Below the pieces are notes generated by a model, which saw nothing but the letters and a program-made list of their open reading frames with translations, searched no databases and had not been told where the DNA came from. A program made the position numbers and the translations under genes. A DNA stretch of 64,000 nt from an uncultured Pseudomonadota bacterium (GTDB lineage: Bacteria > Pseudomonadota > Zetaproteobacteria > Mariprofundales > Mariprofundaceae), in NCBI GenBank assembly GCA_913055645.1, contig CAJXLC010000008.1, positions 1 to 64,000 of the forward strand. Reading direction: 5' to 3'. Each line of letters opens with the position of its first letter. Positions within the stretch are counted from its first letter, which is position 1. Shown here in pieces: positions 46,946 through 55,760 of the stretch.

Positions 46946-48295
46946 ATGATGAGATTTTTACCCCATACGGATAGCGATAGAGATACCATGCTTGAGGCGA
47001 TTGGCATGGATGTTATGTCCGACTTATTTGCTGATATTCCCAGTGAATTTCATCTTGAGCAAGATAGCTTAGATTTACCTGATGCTTTATCGGAAGCAGG
47101 TATTGTGCGTAAATTTACGCAAGCATCTGAGCAAAATAGGCATGCTGGCAATACCCGTTGTTTCTTGGGCGGTGGTACGTATCACCACTTTGTGCCTGCG
47201 GTGGTGGATTATGTCATTTCTCGCGGTGAATTTTTAACGGCATACACACCTTATCAGCCTGAAATCTCGCAAGGTACCTTGCAAACTCTGTTTGAATTTC
47301 AAACCATGATTGCGCGTTTAACGGGTATGGATGTATCCAATGCCTCGATGTATGAAGCGGCAACAGCAACGGCTGAAGCAGCTTTGATGGCACGTCGTAT
47401 TACACGTAAATCCAAAGTGGTGATGGCAGGCTCCGTGAACCCGCGTTACCGCTCGGTAACACAGAATTACCTTTCTCGCCTTGACGGTGAATATGTTGAA
47501 GTTGCAACGCATGATTTTAGTACAGATGTGGATGCAATCATTGCTAGCATTGATGAAGATACGGCTTGTGTGATTGTGCAATACCCTGATTTTTATGGCT
47601 CAGTGTATGATTTAGCTGAATTACGCCTTGCTTGTGATGCGGCAAAATGCCTAATGGTGATTGCGTTCTCTGATGCCTCGGCTTTTGCATTGATTCAATC
47701 GCCTGGTGAATGTGGGGCAGATATTGCCGTGGGTTCAGGGCAATCGTTGGGTATTCCGATGGGTTTTGGTGGTCCACATTTAGGGCTACTTACCTGCAAA
47801 CAAAAATATGTGCGTCAAATGCCAGGGCGTGTGTGCGGCATGACTACCGATGCCGATGGAAAACGTGGATTTGTACTAACGTTATCGACGCGTGAGCAAC
47901 ATATCCGCCGTGAAAAAGCGACATCCAATATTTGCTCCAATCAGGGTTTGATGTGTACAGCCGCCGCAACATATATGACTTTGATGGGTGATGAGGGCTT
48001 AAAAACAGTGGCAACACGTTCGGCAGCAGCATTGCATCATTTATTATCCAATTTACCCAAGCATGTAACGGCTGCGCAAGGTGCTAGGTACAATGAAACG
48101 GTGTTAAGTTTTGTAAGCGAAGAAAAACGCAGTGCATTTTTAGTGGAGGCGCGTAAGCGTGACATGTTTGCTGGTATTCCGTTGGAGCAACTGGATACGA
48201 AGATGGCTTCGAATCATTTGCTTGTCAGCACCACTGAAATGATTGAAGAGGCAGATATTCAAGATTATTTGGTGGCATTGGAGGTGGCAGCATGA
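46946..48295 (+). CDS. gcvPA: Glycine dehydrogenase (decarboxylating) subunit 1
   Basis: This N-terminal half of the split P protein has 449 residues. FLGGGTYHHFVPAVVDYVISRGEFLTAYTPYQPEISQG and the C-terminal LLVSTTEM are typical. The two-subunit form replaces the single long GcvP. It starts at ATG 46946 (a second ATG follows directly) and overlaps gcvPB by ATGA. Confidence 0.96.
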   Translation: MMRFLPHTDSDRDTMLEAIGMDVMSDLFADIPSEFHLEQDSLDLPDALSEAGIVRKFTQASEQNRHAGNTRCFLGGGTYHHFVPAVVDYVISRGEFLTAYTPYQPEISQGTLQTLFEFQTMIARLTGMDVSNASMYEAATATAEAALMARRITRKSKVVMAGSVNPRYRSVTQNYLSRLDGEYVEVATHDFSTDVDAIIASIDEDTACVIVQYPDFYGSVYDLAELRLACDAAKCLMVIAFSDASAFALIQSPGECGADIAVGSGQSLGIPMGFGGPHLGLLTCKQKYVRQMPGRVCGMTTDADGKRGFVLTLSTREQHIRREKATSNICSNQGLMCTAAATYMTLMGDEGLKTVATRSAAALHHLLSNLPKHVTAAQGARYNETVLSFVSEEKRSAFLVEARKRDMFAGIPLEQLDTKMASNHLLVSTTEMIEEADIQDYLVALEVAA

Positions 48296-49782
48296 GCACA
48301 GCGCATACTTCCAATACATACTCTGCTGTTGGCGGTATTCAGCATGAAGAAGCATTATTATTTGAACACGCCCATGAAGCCTCTGAAGCCATCAGTTTGC
48401 CCGGTGTTCAGGGTGATATTTCGGCTGAATTAAGTGCTTTTTCGCGTCAAGAACCAGCCAATATTCCGGGTTTATCTGAGCCTGAAACGGTGCGTCATTT
48501 TGTGCGTATGTCACAATGGAATCACGGCATTGAAACGGGTTTTTATCCACTTGGTTCTTGTACAATGAAATATAATCCACGGGTCAATGAACAAGTTGTG
48601 CGTTTATCAGGACTAGCAAATATTCACCCTGATCAACCTATGGATAGTGTGCAAGGCGTGTTGGCATTGCTGTATGAATTGCAGGAATGGCTGTGTGAAA
48701 TCGCAGGCTTTTCAGATGTCACCTTGCAACCTGCTGCAGGCGCACATGGCGAATTAACGGGCTTGATGATGATTCGCGCATGCCTTGATGCACGTGGCCA
48801 GCAACATCGCAAAAAAGTATTGGTTCCCGATTCTGCGCATGGCACCAACCCTGCATCAGCAGCATTGTGCGGCATGTATTGTGTGGAGCTTAAATCAGGT
48901 GCTGATGGACGTATTGATTTGGATGAATTGAAGAAGCATCTCGATGATGATGTTGCAGCGTTGATGATGACCAATCCGAATACGGTAGGTGCATTTGAGT
49001 CAGATGTGAAAGAAATCTGTCAGTTGGTGCATGATGCGGGTGGTTTGGTCTATGGCGATGGTGCAAACTTGAATGCGCTTGTTGGCATGGCACGCCCCGG
49101 TGATATGGGCATTGATTGCCTGCATATTAATGTGCATAAGACCTTTTCCACACCGCATGGTGGCGGTGGACCAGGTGCAGGGCCTGTGGTGGTGAATGAT
49201 ACCCTTGCGCCCTATTTGCCAGTACCGCGTATTGTCAAAGAGGGTGAGACATATCGCATTGAAACACAGGATGAAAAGTCTTGTGGAACAGTGTTAGGCT
49301 CGATTGGGCAAGTTGGGGTTTTACTCCGTGCGCATGCTTACATTGCCGCTTTTGGTAAGAATCATTTGCATAAAATCGCGCAAGATGCCGTGCTTAATGC
49401 GAATTATGTGCTTCACCGCCTTCAAGATGCTTATCACGTGCCGTTTAAAGGTTTGTGTAAACATGAGTGCTTGCTCACAGATGAATTTCAAAATAAACAT
49501 GGCATTAAAACACTGGATGTTGCCAAACAATTGATTGATTTGGGTTTCCATCCGATGACGATTTACTTTCCGCTGATTGTGCATGGTGCCATGCTTATTG
49601 AGCCGACTGAAACCGAATCCAAAGCAACCTTGGATAGCTTTTGTGATGCGATGTTAGAGATTGCAGAGCAATGTGAGGCGGGCGATACACAAGTATTGCA
49701 TGATGCACCGATGAAACCCATTCGCAGGCGTTTGGATGAAACACAAGCTGCACGTAAACCTGTATTGGTTTGGTCGGATTGA
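48292..49782 (+). CDS. gcvPB: Glycine dehydrogenase (decarboxylating) subunit 2
   Basis: This PLP-binding half of the split P protein has 496 residues. The PLP Lys is in HINVHKTFSTPHGGGGPGAGP. FYPLGSCTMKYNPR near residue 85 and SAHGTNPASA are conserved. The ATGA overlap with gcvPA ensures balanced synthesis of the heterodimer. Confidence 0.97.
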   Translation: MSTAHTSNTYSAVGGIQHEEALLFEHAHEASEAISLPGVQGDISAELSAFSRQEPANIPGLSEPETVRHFVRMSQWNHGIETGFYPLGSCTMKYNPRVNEQVVRLSGLANIHPDQPMDSVQGVLALLYELQEWLCEIAGFSDVTLQPAAGAHGELTGLMMIRACLDARGQQHRKKVLVPDSAHGTNPASAALCGMYCVELKSGADGRIDLDELKKHLDDDVAALMMTNPNTVGAFESDVKEICQLVHDAGGLVYGDGANLNALVGMARPGDMGIDCLHINVHKTFSTPHGGGGPGAGPVVVNDTLAPYLPVPRIVKEGETYRIETQDEKSCGTVLGSIGQVGVLLRAHAYIAAFGKNHLHKIAQDAVLNANYVLHRLQDAYHVPFKGLCKHECLLTDEFQNKHGIKTLDVAKQLIDLGFHPMTIYFPLIVHGAMLIEPTETESKATLDSFCDAMLEIAEQCEAGDTQVLHDAPMKPIRRRLDETQAARKPVLVWSD

Positions 49783-49901
49783 TGTGTGAATGCATGAAGT
49801 TAAATGCAGCCTTTGGGAGATGATGCGTGGATGGATAAGATCTCGGCTTTATTTGGAAAGGACTTGAGGCCAAAGGAGCGAGGGTCGAAGGAAGGTAATG
49901 A

Positions 49902-50885
49902 AGTGTATTTAGTAAACTGTCACCGTAATTGGATTCGTAAGGGGCGAGCCATGTAGTTACTCTAAGCAACACAATTCAACTTTCAAGACCTGACCCCGAT
50001 GCTCACTATCGATTATGTCCGAACGAGCGCCTTGTTAGGCGATTTACTCATTTTTTAGCCTTGTCGTTTCGTTTCTCTATAGCTTCACGCTTATTTTCAG
50101 GTAGTTTGCCATATAACTCCTCGACTTTTTTAGGGTGACTTATCATCTGGTCTACAATTGAATTAATTAATAACAGAAGTTGACTGGCTGTATCTCTATC
50201 ATCGTTTAAATCAATGATACCAGGATGTACTGCCTCATTACCTATGACTCGGACTATATCTAATGATTTTTGAACAAGTGGGTTTAATCCTTTAGAAACA
50301 AGACTTGCAATGTCGTCATCAATGTTTTTACCTTTTTCGCCTAAATGCATACATAGCTTTTGAACACATAATCGAAGAAGCGCAGCCGCCCCTCTTGGTG
50401 ATTCGCTAAGTATTCCACGCGCTTCCTCATAATCGCGAGTAATATGATCTGGTAAGTCAGGGTTCGGATGAGCACCTAGCTTTTCATTTGGAAATATAAG
50501 GTTATCATGCAACCACACTGCAACTTTGTTGCAGTTGTAACACCTGCTTAGATTTAGGTTATGGACGTTGTTGTAAAAGTATTGACCATTGTTTTTTTCT
50601 AAAAATACAAGGCCACGGTCCATTTTCTCGCACCATTCAAGAAATTCTTGTTTGTTATTATCAGGGATATTCGTGTCACTAGATATATGGTTTCGTATTT
50701 CTTCATTGGGGATAACAGGCGTAGCATTTTTATCTCGAGGATTAGCGAACACCTCAAACCAGTACTGAGTTGTATATGCCCCACAATGTGGGCAATCAAA
50801 CGCGGTTTCAGATATTGATGGAGGTGTCGGTTCTTTTGGCATTGCTGTTTCCTATGAATTACGGTGACAGTTTACTGAATACACT
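49902..50885. mobile_element. 984-bp cassette bounded by 29-bp inverted repeats
   Basis: The 29 bases at 49902-49930 (beginning AGTGTATTTAGTAAACTG) are repeated in inverted orientation at 50857-50885 with one mismatch. Between them is a single gene on the minus strand. No transposase and no target duplication is visible. The stretch 49783-50047 otherwise holds only an open 41-codon frame (49831-49956) running through the left repeat, and a short hairpin CGCCT-TGTT-AGGCG near 50031-50044. Confidence 0.6.
50048..50842 (-). CDS. DUF4145-like zinc-finger protein
   Basis: This 264-residue cytoplasmic protein has an N-terminal zinc-knuckle pair (FDCPHCGAY near residue 15 and CYNCNKV near 100) and a C-terminal helical domain with SPRGAAALLRLCVQKLCMHLGE and RVIGNEAVHPG, the hallmark of DUF4145. 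Such domains occur in restriction, defence and other accessory genes, but the function is unknown. It is alone in an inverted-repeat cassette between gcvPB and nrdJb, suggesting recent acquisition. Confidence 0.7.
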   Translation of the reverse strand: MPKEPTPPSISETAFDCPHCGAYTTQYWFEVFANPRDKNATPVIPNEEIRNHISSDTNIPDNNKQEFLEWCEKMDRGLVFLEKNNGQYFYNNVHNLNLSRCYNCNKVAVWLHDNLIFPNEKLGAHPNPDLPDHITRDYEEARGILSESPRGAAALLRLCVQKLCMHLGEKGKNIDDDIASLVSKGLNPLVQKSLDIVRVIGNEAVHPGIIDLNDDRDTASQLLLLINSIVDQMISHPKKVEELYGKLPENKREAIEKRNDKAKK

Positions 50886-50915
50886 AATTAGATAATGCAC
50901 AACAACTTTCTTATA

Positions 50916-51551
50916 CTACCCACACTTAGAATGACCACATTCAAGGCACGTATCGCAATTATCCATACGCACGAGACTCATGGCGGCGCATTTCGGGCAT
51001 TGCATGGCATTGCTTAATGCAGAATCGCCGAGCTTTTCTTTGATCTTCTGCTTTTTGGCTTCAAGTTCAGGCGTATTTAACATGCCTTCCATCAGTCCAA
51101 TAGAAATCAAATGCTGTTGAATAACTTCGCCAATTTCAGCCACAAGTGATGGCATATATTTACCACCTTTCTTGAAATAACCACCTCGCGGATCAAACAC
51201 AGCCTTGAGTTCTTCTACAAGGAAGGTGATATCGCCGCCTTTGCGGAAAATAGCAGAGATAACACGCGTTAGTGCCACAATCCACATGAAATGTTCCATA
51301 TTTTTTGAGTTAATGAACACTTCAAAAGGTTGGCGATGTTCATTGGCGTGTCCTTTATTGATCACAACATCATTGATGGTGATATACATGGCATGTTCAG
51401 AATCAGGTGTTTTAATTTTATAGGTGCTGCCTTCAAGCACTTCATCGCGCTCAAGGAGCGGGGCAATGGCGGTGACATTGTCTTCTTTTTCATCTTCTTG
51501 AGGTTTGGCAACTTCATAGGCTGTAATTTTCTTTTCGATTTTAATGCTCAT
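50916..51551 (-). CDS. nrdJb: Class II ribonucleotide reductase accessory subunit NrdJb
   Basis: This 211-residue protein has a TSCPD-type domain (PFEVFINSKNMEHFMWIVALTRVISAIFRKGGD) and a C-terminal zinc-ribbon (CPKC...CDTCLECGHSKC). It corresponds to the C-terminal part of class II reductases, split off as in Pseudomonas NrdJb, which is needed for full cobalamin-dependent activity. It overlaps orf76 by ATGA. Confidence 0.88.
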   Translation of the reverse strand: MSIKIEKKITAYEVAKPQEDEKEDNVTAIAPLLERDEVLEGSTYKIKTPDSEHAMYITINDVVINKGHANEHRQPFEVFINSKNMEHFMWIVALTRVISAIFRKGGDITFLVEELKAVFDPRGGYFKKGGKYMPSLVAEIGEVIQQHLISIGLMEGMLNTPELEAKKQKIKEKLGDSALSNAMQCPKCAAMSLVRMDNCDTCLECGHSKCG

Positions 51552-51778
51552 ATTTTTCCTCCACGAACAGCAAGCAATGTTTCAAGCCGTCGATGTAATT
51601 TGTGCAATGATCCAGAACTTTTTCTTGGAGCACTGATTGATTTCTTTTGTGTGTCAGTATCACCATTGGGATTCACTGAAACGGATGATAATGATGCCAT
51701 CACCCACAGATTGATTGGCGGAAACTTAAGTTCCGCCCAGCGAACGCTAAACTCTGAGGAGAGTTTAGAACTTGCCAT
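51548..51778 (-). CDS. Small ORF between nrdJa and nrdJb
   Basis: The 76-residue frame starts inside the nrdJa end (14-nt overlap) with AAGGA four bases before its ATG, and ends overlapping the nrdJb ATG. This placement strongly suggests it is translated. The protein is basic and Ser-rich, with WAELKFPPINLWVMASLSS and a helical C-terminus (SLHKLHRRLETLLAVRGGK). No family recognised. It may help assemble the split reductase. Confidence 0.6.
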   Translation of the reverse strand: MASSKLSSEFSVRWAELKFPPINLWVMASLSSVSVNPNGDTDTQKKSISAPRKSSGSLHKLHRRLETLLAVRGGKI

Positions 51779-53921
51779 AATATCCTTCTTTCAATGCGTC
51801 GAATAAGTTGGCAGCCGTATGCATTTCACCATCATATTCAATTTCTTGATTGCCTTTGGCTTCAACGACCGTTCCATCATCCAAAGTGAATTTGTATGTG
51901 GTATTTTCCAAATCTTCTTCTTTCACCAATACCCCTTGGAATACTTCAGGGTTAAAGCGGAACGTGGTGCATCCTTTTAAGCCTTTATCGTAGGCATACA
52001 TATAAATATCTTTGAAATCTTCATATGGGAAATCAGTGGGTACATTGGCAGTTTTTGAAATAGATGAATCAATCCATTTCTGTGATGCAGCTTGAATATC
52101 CACATGTTGTTTGGGTGTGACGGCATCGGCAGAGATGAAATAATCAGGCAATTTCGTATCTTCATCTTCGCTAAATGGCATCGCTTCAGGATTAATAAGC
52201 TCACGGTATGCCAATAGTTCATAGGAGAATACATCAATCTTTTCTTTGGACTTTTTACCTTCACGAATCACATTGCGAGCATAATGGTGTGAAAAGGATG
52301 GCTCGATGCCATTGGAGGCATTGTTTGCCAAACTGAGTGAGATGGTGCCTGTTGGCGCAATCGATGAGTGATGGGTAAAGCGGCAACCTTTTTCAATCAA
52401 CGCTTCAACCAATGCTTTATCTTCTGGGTTGCCTGTTTGTAAAAACTGCTGCATATAAGAAGAATATTTCGCCCATAAAATACGCGCTTTTATTCTATCA
52501 CCAACTTTGATGCCGTCATCCGCCATTTCAGGGCGTTTTGCCATGATTTCAGGGGTGATTTGAATATCTTCATTCATGATGGGGGCAAGACCTTTTTCTT
52601 CGCCCAGTTGTAAGCCTGTTTCAAAGCCTGTGCGTGCTAATTCATAGGAAACTTTTTCAGTAAATGCCAAAGATTCTGCTGAACCGTACTGACAGCCCAT
52701 CATGGTCAGTGTGGAACCCAGACCAAGATAGCCCATGCCATGGCGACGTTTGGATAGAATCTCGTTACGTTGATTTTCCAGTGGTAAACCATTGATATCA
52801 ACAACATTATCTAACATACGGGTAAAGATTGCGACGACTTCTCGGTAAGTATCCCAATCAAATTCAGCTTCTTCAGTGAAAGGATTTTTTACAAACTTGG
52901 TAAGATTAATTGAGCCAAGTAAACATGCGCCATACGGTGGTAGAGGCTGTTCACCACAAGGGTTGGTAGCGCGAATATCTTCGCAGAACCAGTTGTTGTT
53001 TTTATCATTCACTTCATCAATCAAAATAAAACCAGGCTCGGCATAATCATAGGTCGATGCCATAATCACATCCCAAAGGCGTTTGGCTTTGATGGTGCGA
53101 TAAACCTTACAAGCGATTTCGGCCTTATCATTGCGCACAACATTGTTTTTGAAATGTGGTAAGTGTCGCCATACGATGGTGTTTTCAGGGTCATCAATTT
53201 CAGATTGATTGGCTGGGAAAATGAGCTGCCAATCACCATCTTGTTTCACGGCTTCCATAAAATCTTTGGTAATCAGGCAGGATAGATTAAATTGACGTAA
53301 TCGTCCGTCTTCACGCTTGGCTTTGATGAAATCAATCACATCGGGATGCGAAATATCAAATGTGCCCATTTGTGCGCCACGACGACCACCCGCAGAGGAT
53401 ACGGTAAAACACATTTTATCGTAAATATCCATGAATGATAAAGGCCCAGATGTATAAGCGCCCGCACCAGTCACATAGGCACCCTTTGGGCGCAAAGTGG
53501 AAAATTCGTAACCAATGCCGCAACCTGCTTTAAGGGTTAAACCAGCTTCTTTGACCATGGATAAAATACCATCCATAGAATCAGGAACGGTACCCGATAC
53601 CGTGCAATTGATGGTGGAAGTTGCTGGCTTGTATGCCTCTGCACCCGCATTGGACATGATGCGACCCGCTGGAATAGCACCATGCGCCAACGCCCAAACA
53701 AAACGGTTGTGCCAATATTCTTGTTTACCTGCTTCTTCGACATTTGCCAAAGCTTTGGCAACACGAGACCAAGTATCAGCAAGTGTGGCATCGACTGCTT
53801 CACCCGCTTTATTCTTTAAACGGTATTTCACATTCCAAATATCTTCACTGGCTGGTTGTAAAGTAACTTCTTTTTCAGAAATTGTTTTTTGTACAGCAGA
53901 GGACTGAAGTTGCGAGCTCAT
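51765..53921 (-). CDS. nrdJa: Adenosylcobalamin-dependent ribonucleotide reductase, catalytic subunit NrdJa
   Basis: This class II reductase of 718 residues makes deoxyribonucleotides with or without oxygen. Visible motifs are GRIMSNAGAEAYKPATSTINC, LKAGCGIGYEFSTLRP, NLSCLITKDF and the catalytic NPCGEQPLPPYGACLLGSINL. GGAG lies 9 nt before the ATG at 53921; a further upstream ATG at 53936 is less likely. There is no nrdB partner, as expected for class II. Two NrdR-like boxes lie upstream. Confidence 0.94.
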   Translation of the reverse strand: MSSQLQSSAVQKTISEKEVTLQPASEDIWNVKYRLKNKAGEAVDATLADTWSRVAKALANVEEAGKQEYWHNRFVWALAHGAIPAGRIMSNAGAEAYKPATSTINCTVSGTVPDSMDGILSMVKEAGLTLKAGCGIGYEFSTLRPKGAYVTGAGAYTSGPLSFMDIYDKMCFTVSSAGGRRGAQMGTFDISHPDVIDFIKAKREDGRLRQFNLSCLITKDFMEAVKQDGDWQLIFPANQSEIDDPENTIVWRHLPHFKNNVVRNDKAEIACKVYRTIKAKRLWDVIMASTYDYAEPGFILIDEVNDKNNNWFCEDIRATNPCGEQPLPPYGACLLGSINLTKFVKNPFTEEAEFDWDTYREVVAIFTRMLDNVVDINGLPLENQRNEILSKRRHGMGYLGLGSTLTMMGCQYGSAESLAFTEKVSYELARTGFETGLQLGEEKGLAPIMNEDIQITPEIMAKRPEMADDGIKVGDRIKARILWAKYSSYMQQFLQTGNPEDKALVEALIEKGCRFTHHSSIAPTGTISLSLANNASNGIEPSFSHHYARNVIREGKKSKEKIDVFSYELLAYRELINPEAMPFSEDEDTKLPDYFISADAVTPKQHVDIQAASQKWIDSSISKTANVPTDFPYEDFKDIYMYAYDKGLKGCTTFRFNPEVFQGVLVKEEDLENTTYKFTLDDGTVVEAKGNQEIEYDGEMHTAANLFDALKEGYYGKF

Positions 53922-54046
53922 AAGGGTAATCTCCATGTGGTATTCAATAAAAATACTGAAAACAGGTACAGTTTATCAGCGTCGGCTGTTGCCATCATCG
54001 TATGAAGCAAACAGCGTTGAATGAATCACTTGCAGCCAAGCTTAGA

Positions 54047-54093
54047 ACACCATATCTTGGGTGTCAAATAATTTTAAGTACATTTTATAGTGC
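54047..54093. promoter_or_regulatory. Tandem NrdR boxes upstream of nrdJa
   Basis: ACACCATATCTTGGGT (54047-54062) matches the 16-bp NrdR consensus at 13 positions. GTACATTTTATAGTGC (54078-54093) matches at 11, including the key C and G. Their starts are 31 bp apart, the three-turn spacing typical of NrdR sites. They lie 126-172 nt before the nrdJa start, so repression by NrdR is likely. Confidence 0.65.
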
Positions 54094-54191
54094 CAATCTT
54101 GCACAATTCATCCACTATTTATACATGTTTTACACACAGCTTATGCACAGGAACAGTGTGGTTTTTCAGGGAAGCGGCAATGAACGCCATG

Positions 54192-54270
54192 TGTCATCTT
54201 GAGCGAAGTCGAAAGATCGTTGTCTTCAAGATATTGTGAAATGGTCCCCTCCACTTCGGTCGAGATGACA
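54192..54270. repeat. REP-like inverted repeat
   Basis: TGTCATCTTGAGCGAAGTCG (54192-54211) is mirrored imperfectly by CCACTTCGGTCGAGATGACA (54251-54270). The arm resembles a dispersed repeat seen in many bacterial genomes. The rest of the gap between nrdJa and ubiE holds the NrdR boxes and no gene that I can support. Confidence 0.6.
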
Positions 54271-54336
54271 TCTTTAATCTGCCTAAGTCCGACGGATTTC
54301 TAGAACTTAGTTCAGGCTGCTGTTAGCTTGCTTGCC

Positions 54337-55107
54337 ATGAATCAGCAAACAAATCAGCAAACGCATTTTGGTTATGAAACCGTCTCAGTAAACGAGAAAG
54401 CTGGCAAGGTGATGGGTGTTTTTTCATCGGTTGCGAGCAAGTATGATATTATGAATGATGCCATGAGTGGAGGCATGCACCGATTATGGAAGTGTCGCAT
54501 GCTTTCGATGTCAGCGGTGCGCTCTGATAGCGTGGCCTTGGATGTTGCTGCTGGTTCTGGAGATATTGCCATTGGGCTGCTCAAAAAAATGCGTAAAGGT
54601 GGTGAACATCAAGGACGTGTCGTATTGACCGATTTGAACGGTCCGATGTTGGCAGAAGGTGCACGTCGTGTGGTAGATGAAGGTTATTTGCCAGGGGCTG
54701 CTGATTGTATTCAATCCGATGGCACCAAGCTCCCGTTTGCTGATAATAGTTTTGATTCTGTGACCATTGCTTTTGGTATTCGTAATTTTGTTGATATTGA
54801 TGCGGGCTTGGCAGAATTTTATCGTGTTTTAAAATCAGGCGGGCAATTTATGTGCCTTGAATTTTCCAAGCCTGTATTGCCATTATTGGATGTGGTGTAT
54901 GATGCGTATTCGTTTAATGTGATTCCTGCTATGGGCGAGCTGATTACAGGTGATCGGGACTCTTATCAGTATCTTGTTGAATCGATTCGCCGCTTTCCTG
55001 ATCAACAACGCTTTGAACGTATGATTAGCCAAGCTGGTTTTGATTTGGTGCGCCATGAAAATATGACAGGTGGCGTGGTTGCATTGCATCGAGGTTATAA
55101 AGTATGA
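54337..55107 (+). CDS. ubiE: Ubiquinone/menaquinone C-methyltransferase UbiE
   Basis: This SAM-dependent methyltransferase of quinone synthesis has 256 residues. FSSVASKYDIMNDAMSGGMHRLWK, the SAM site LDVAAGSGDIA and IAFGIRNFVD are diagnostic. ATG 54337 is preferred over an in-frame TTG at 54328. It overlaps ubiJ by ATGA. Confidence 0.96.
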   Translation: MNQQTNQQTHFGYETVSVNEKAGKVMGVFSSVASKYDIMNDAMSGGMHRLWKCRMLSMSAVRSDSVALDVAAGSGDIAIGLLKKMRKGGEHQGRVVLTDLNGPMLAEGARRVVDEGYLPGAADCIQSDGTKLPFADNSFDSVTIAFGIRNFVDIDAGLAEFYRVLKSGGQFMCLEFSKPVLPLLDVVYDAYSFNVIPAMGELITGDRDSYQYLVESIRRFPDQQRFERMISQAGFDLVRHENMTGGVVALHRGYKV

Positions 55108-55760
55108 GTGTGATGTTTCTACCACTGCGTTTGATTCCATTACCTGTGCAATGTGTGGTGATGTCATCCGTGTTGGACTTGGCATTTTCGCGTGATGCGA
55201 ATTTGAATGAGCATTTGGATGGCCTGAACGGCAAGGTTTTCCGTATTCATGTGACAGATACCAATGCGGTGATGTTTTTAGGCTTTAAGTCAGGGCGGGC
55301 ATGGGTACATGCTGATTGTTCAGATGAGGTGGATGTTCGCATTGAAGCGACCACGGCAGGTTTTGCACGTATGTGCTTTGCCAAAGAAGATCCTGATGAT
55401 TTGGTGTTTCAACAGGTATTGAAATTATCAGGTGATTCAGAATCCATGTTGCGTTTCAAAAAATTGCTTGCTGCTGCTGATTTGGATTGGGAACGCGAGT
55501 TGCGTGCTATATTTGGTGATTTCTTTGGTATACGGGTTGCCAAAGCGGCACATGCATTGGTGGCTGCTGAAGCCAAACTTTCATCGGCTTCCAAAGCGGT
55601 TGTGCAGGATTGTCTAACGGATATGCAAACACCCAATGCTGACCGTTTACAGGCATGGCAAGCTGGTGTTGAGCAGTTATCACATCAAGTGAGCAAACTT
55701 AAAGGCAAGACCACACGCTTGGAACATCGAGTCGATGCTTTATCGCCGCAAGATAAATGA
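55104..55760 (+). CDS. ubiJ: Ubiquinone biosynthesis accessory factor UbiJ (SCP2 domain)
   Basis: The 218-residue protein has an N-terminal SCP2 lipid-binding domain (about 30-125) and a C-terminal coiled coil (VEQLSHQVSKLKGKTTRLEHRVDAL). UbiJ scaffolds the soluble Ubi complex and binds quinone intermediates. ATGA overlaps with both ubiE and ubiB support the assignment more than sequence identity does. Confidence 0.88.
   Translation: MSVMFLPLRLIPLPVQCVVMSSVLDLAFSRDANLNEHLDGLNGKVFRIHVTDTNAVMFLGFKSGRAWVHADCSDEVDVRIEATTAGFARMCFAKEDPDDLVFQQVLKLSGDSESMLRFKKLLAAADLDWERELRAIFGDFFGIRVAKAAHALVAAEAKLSSASKAVVQDCLTDMQTPNADRLQAWQAGVEQLSHQVSKLKGKTTRLEHRVDALSPQDK

Noticed and set aside
50025-50060. attC-like sequence (GCCTAACAAGGCG on the minus strand) after the DUF4145-like gene
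   Set aside because: Only one core-like site is seen, and no matching GTTAGGC partner or long imperfect palindrome at the other end of the cassette. The short inverted repeat fits a simple hairpin.
53937-54046. Cobalamin riboswitch before the B12-dependent nrdJa
   Set aside because: No B12-box-like core or multi-stem arrangement is visible on the minus strand. NrdR-like boxes explain the region better.
54120-54165. DnaA-box-like sequences (TTATACATG, TTATGCACA) near 54120-54160 as a replication origin
   Set aside because: Only one or two imperfect boxes, no neighbouring dnaA/gidA/parAB genes and no clear AT-rich unwinding repeats. Insufficient for an origin call.
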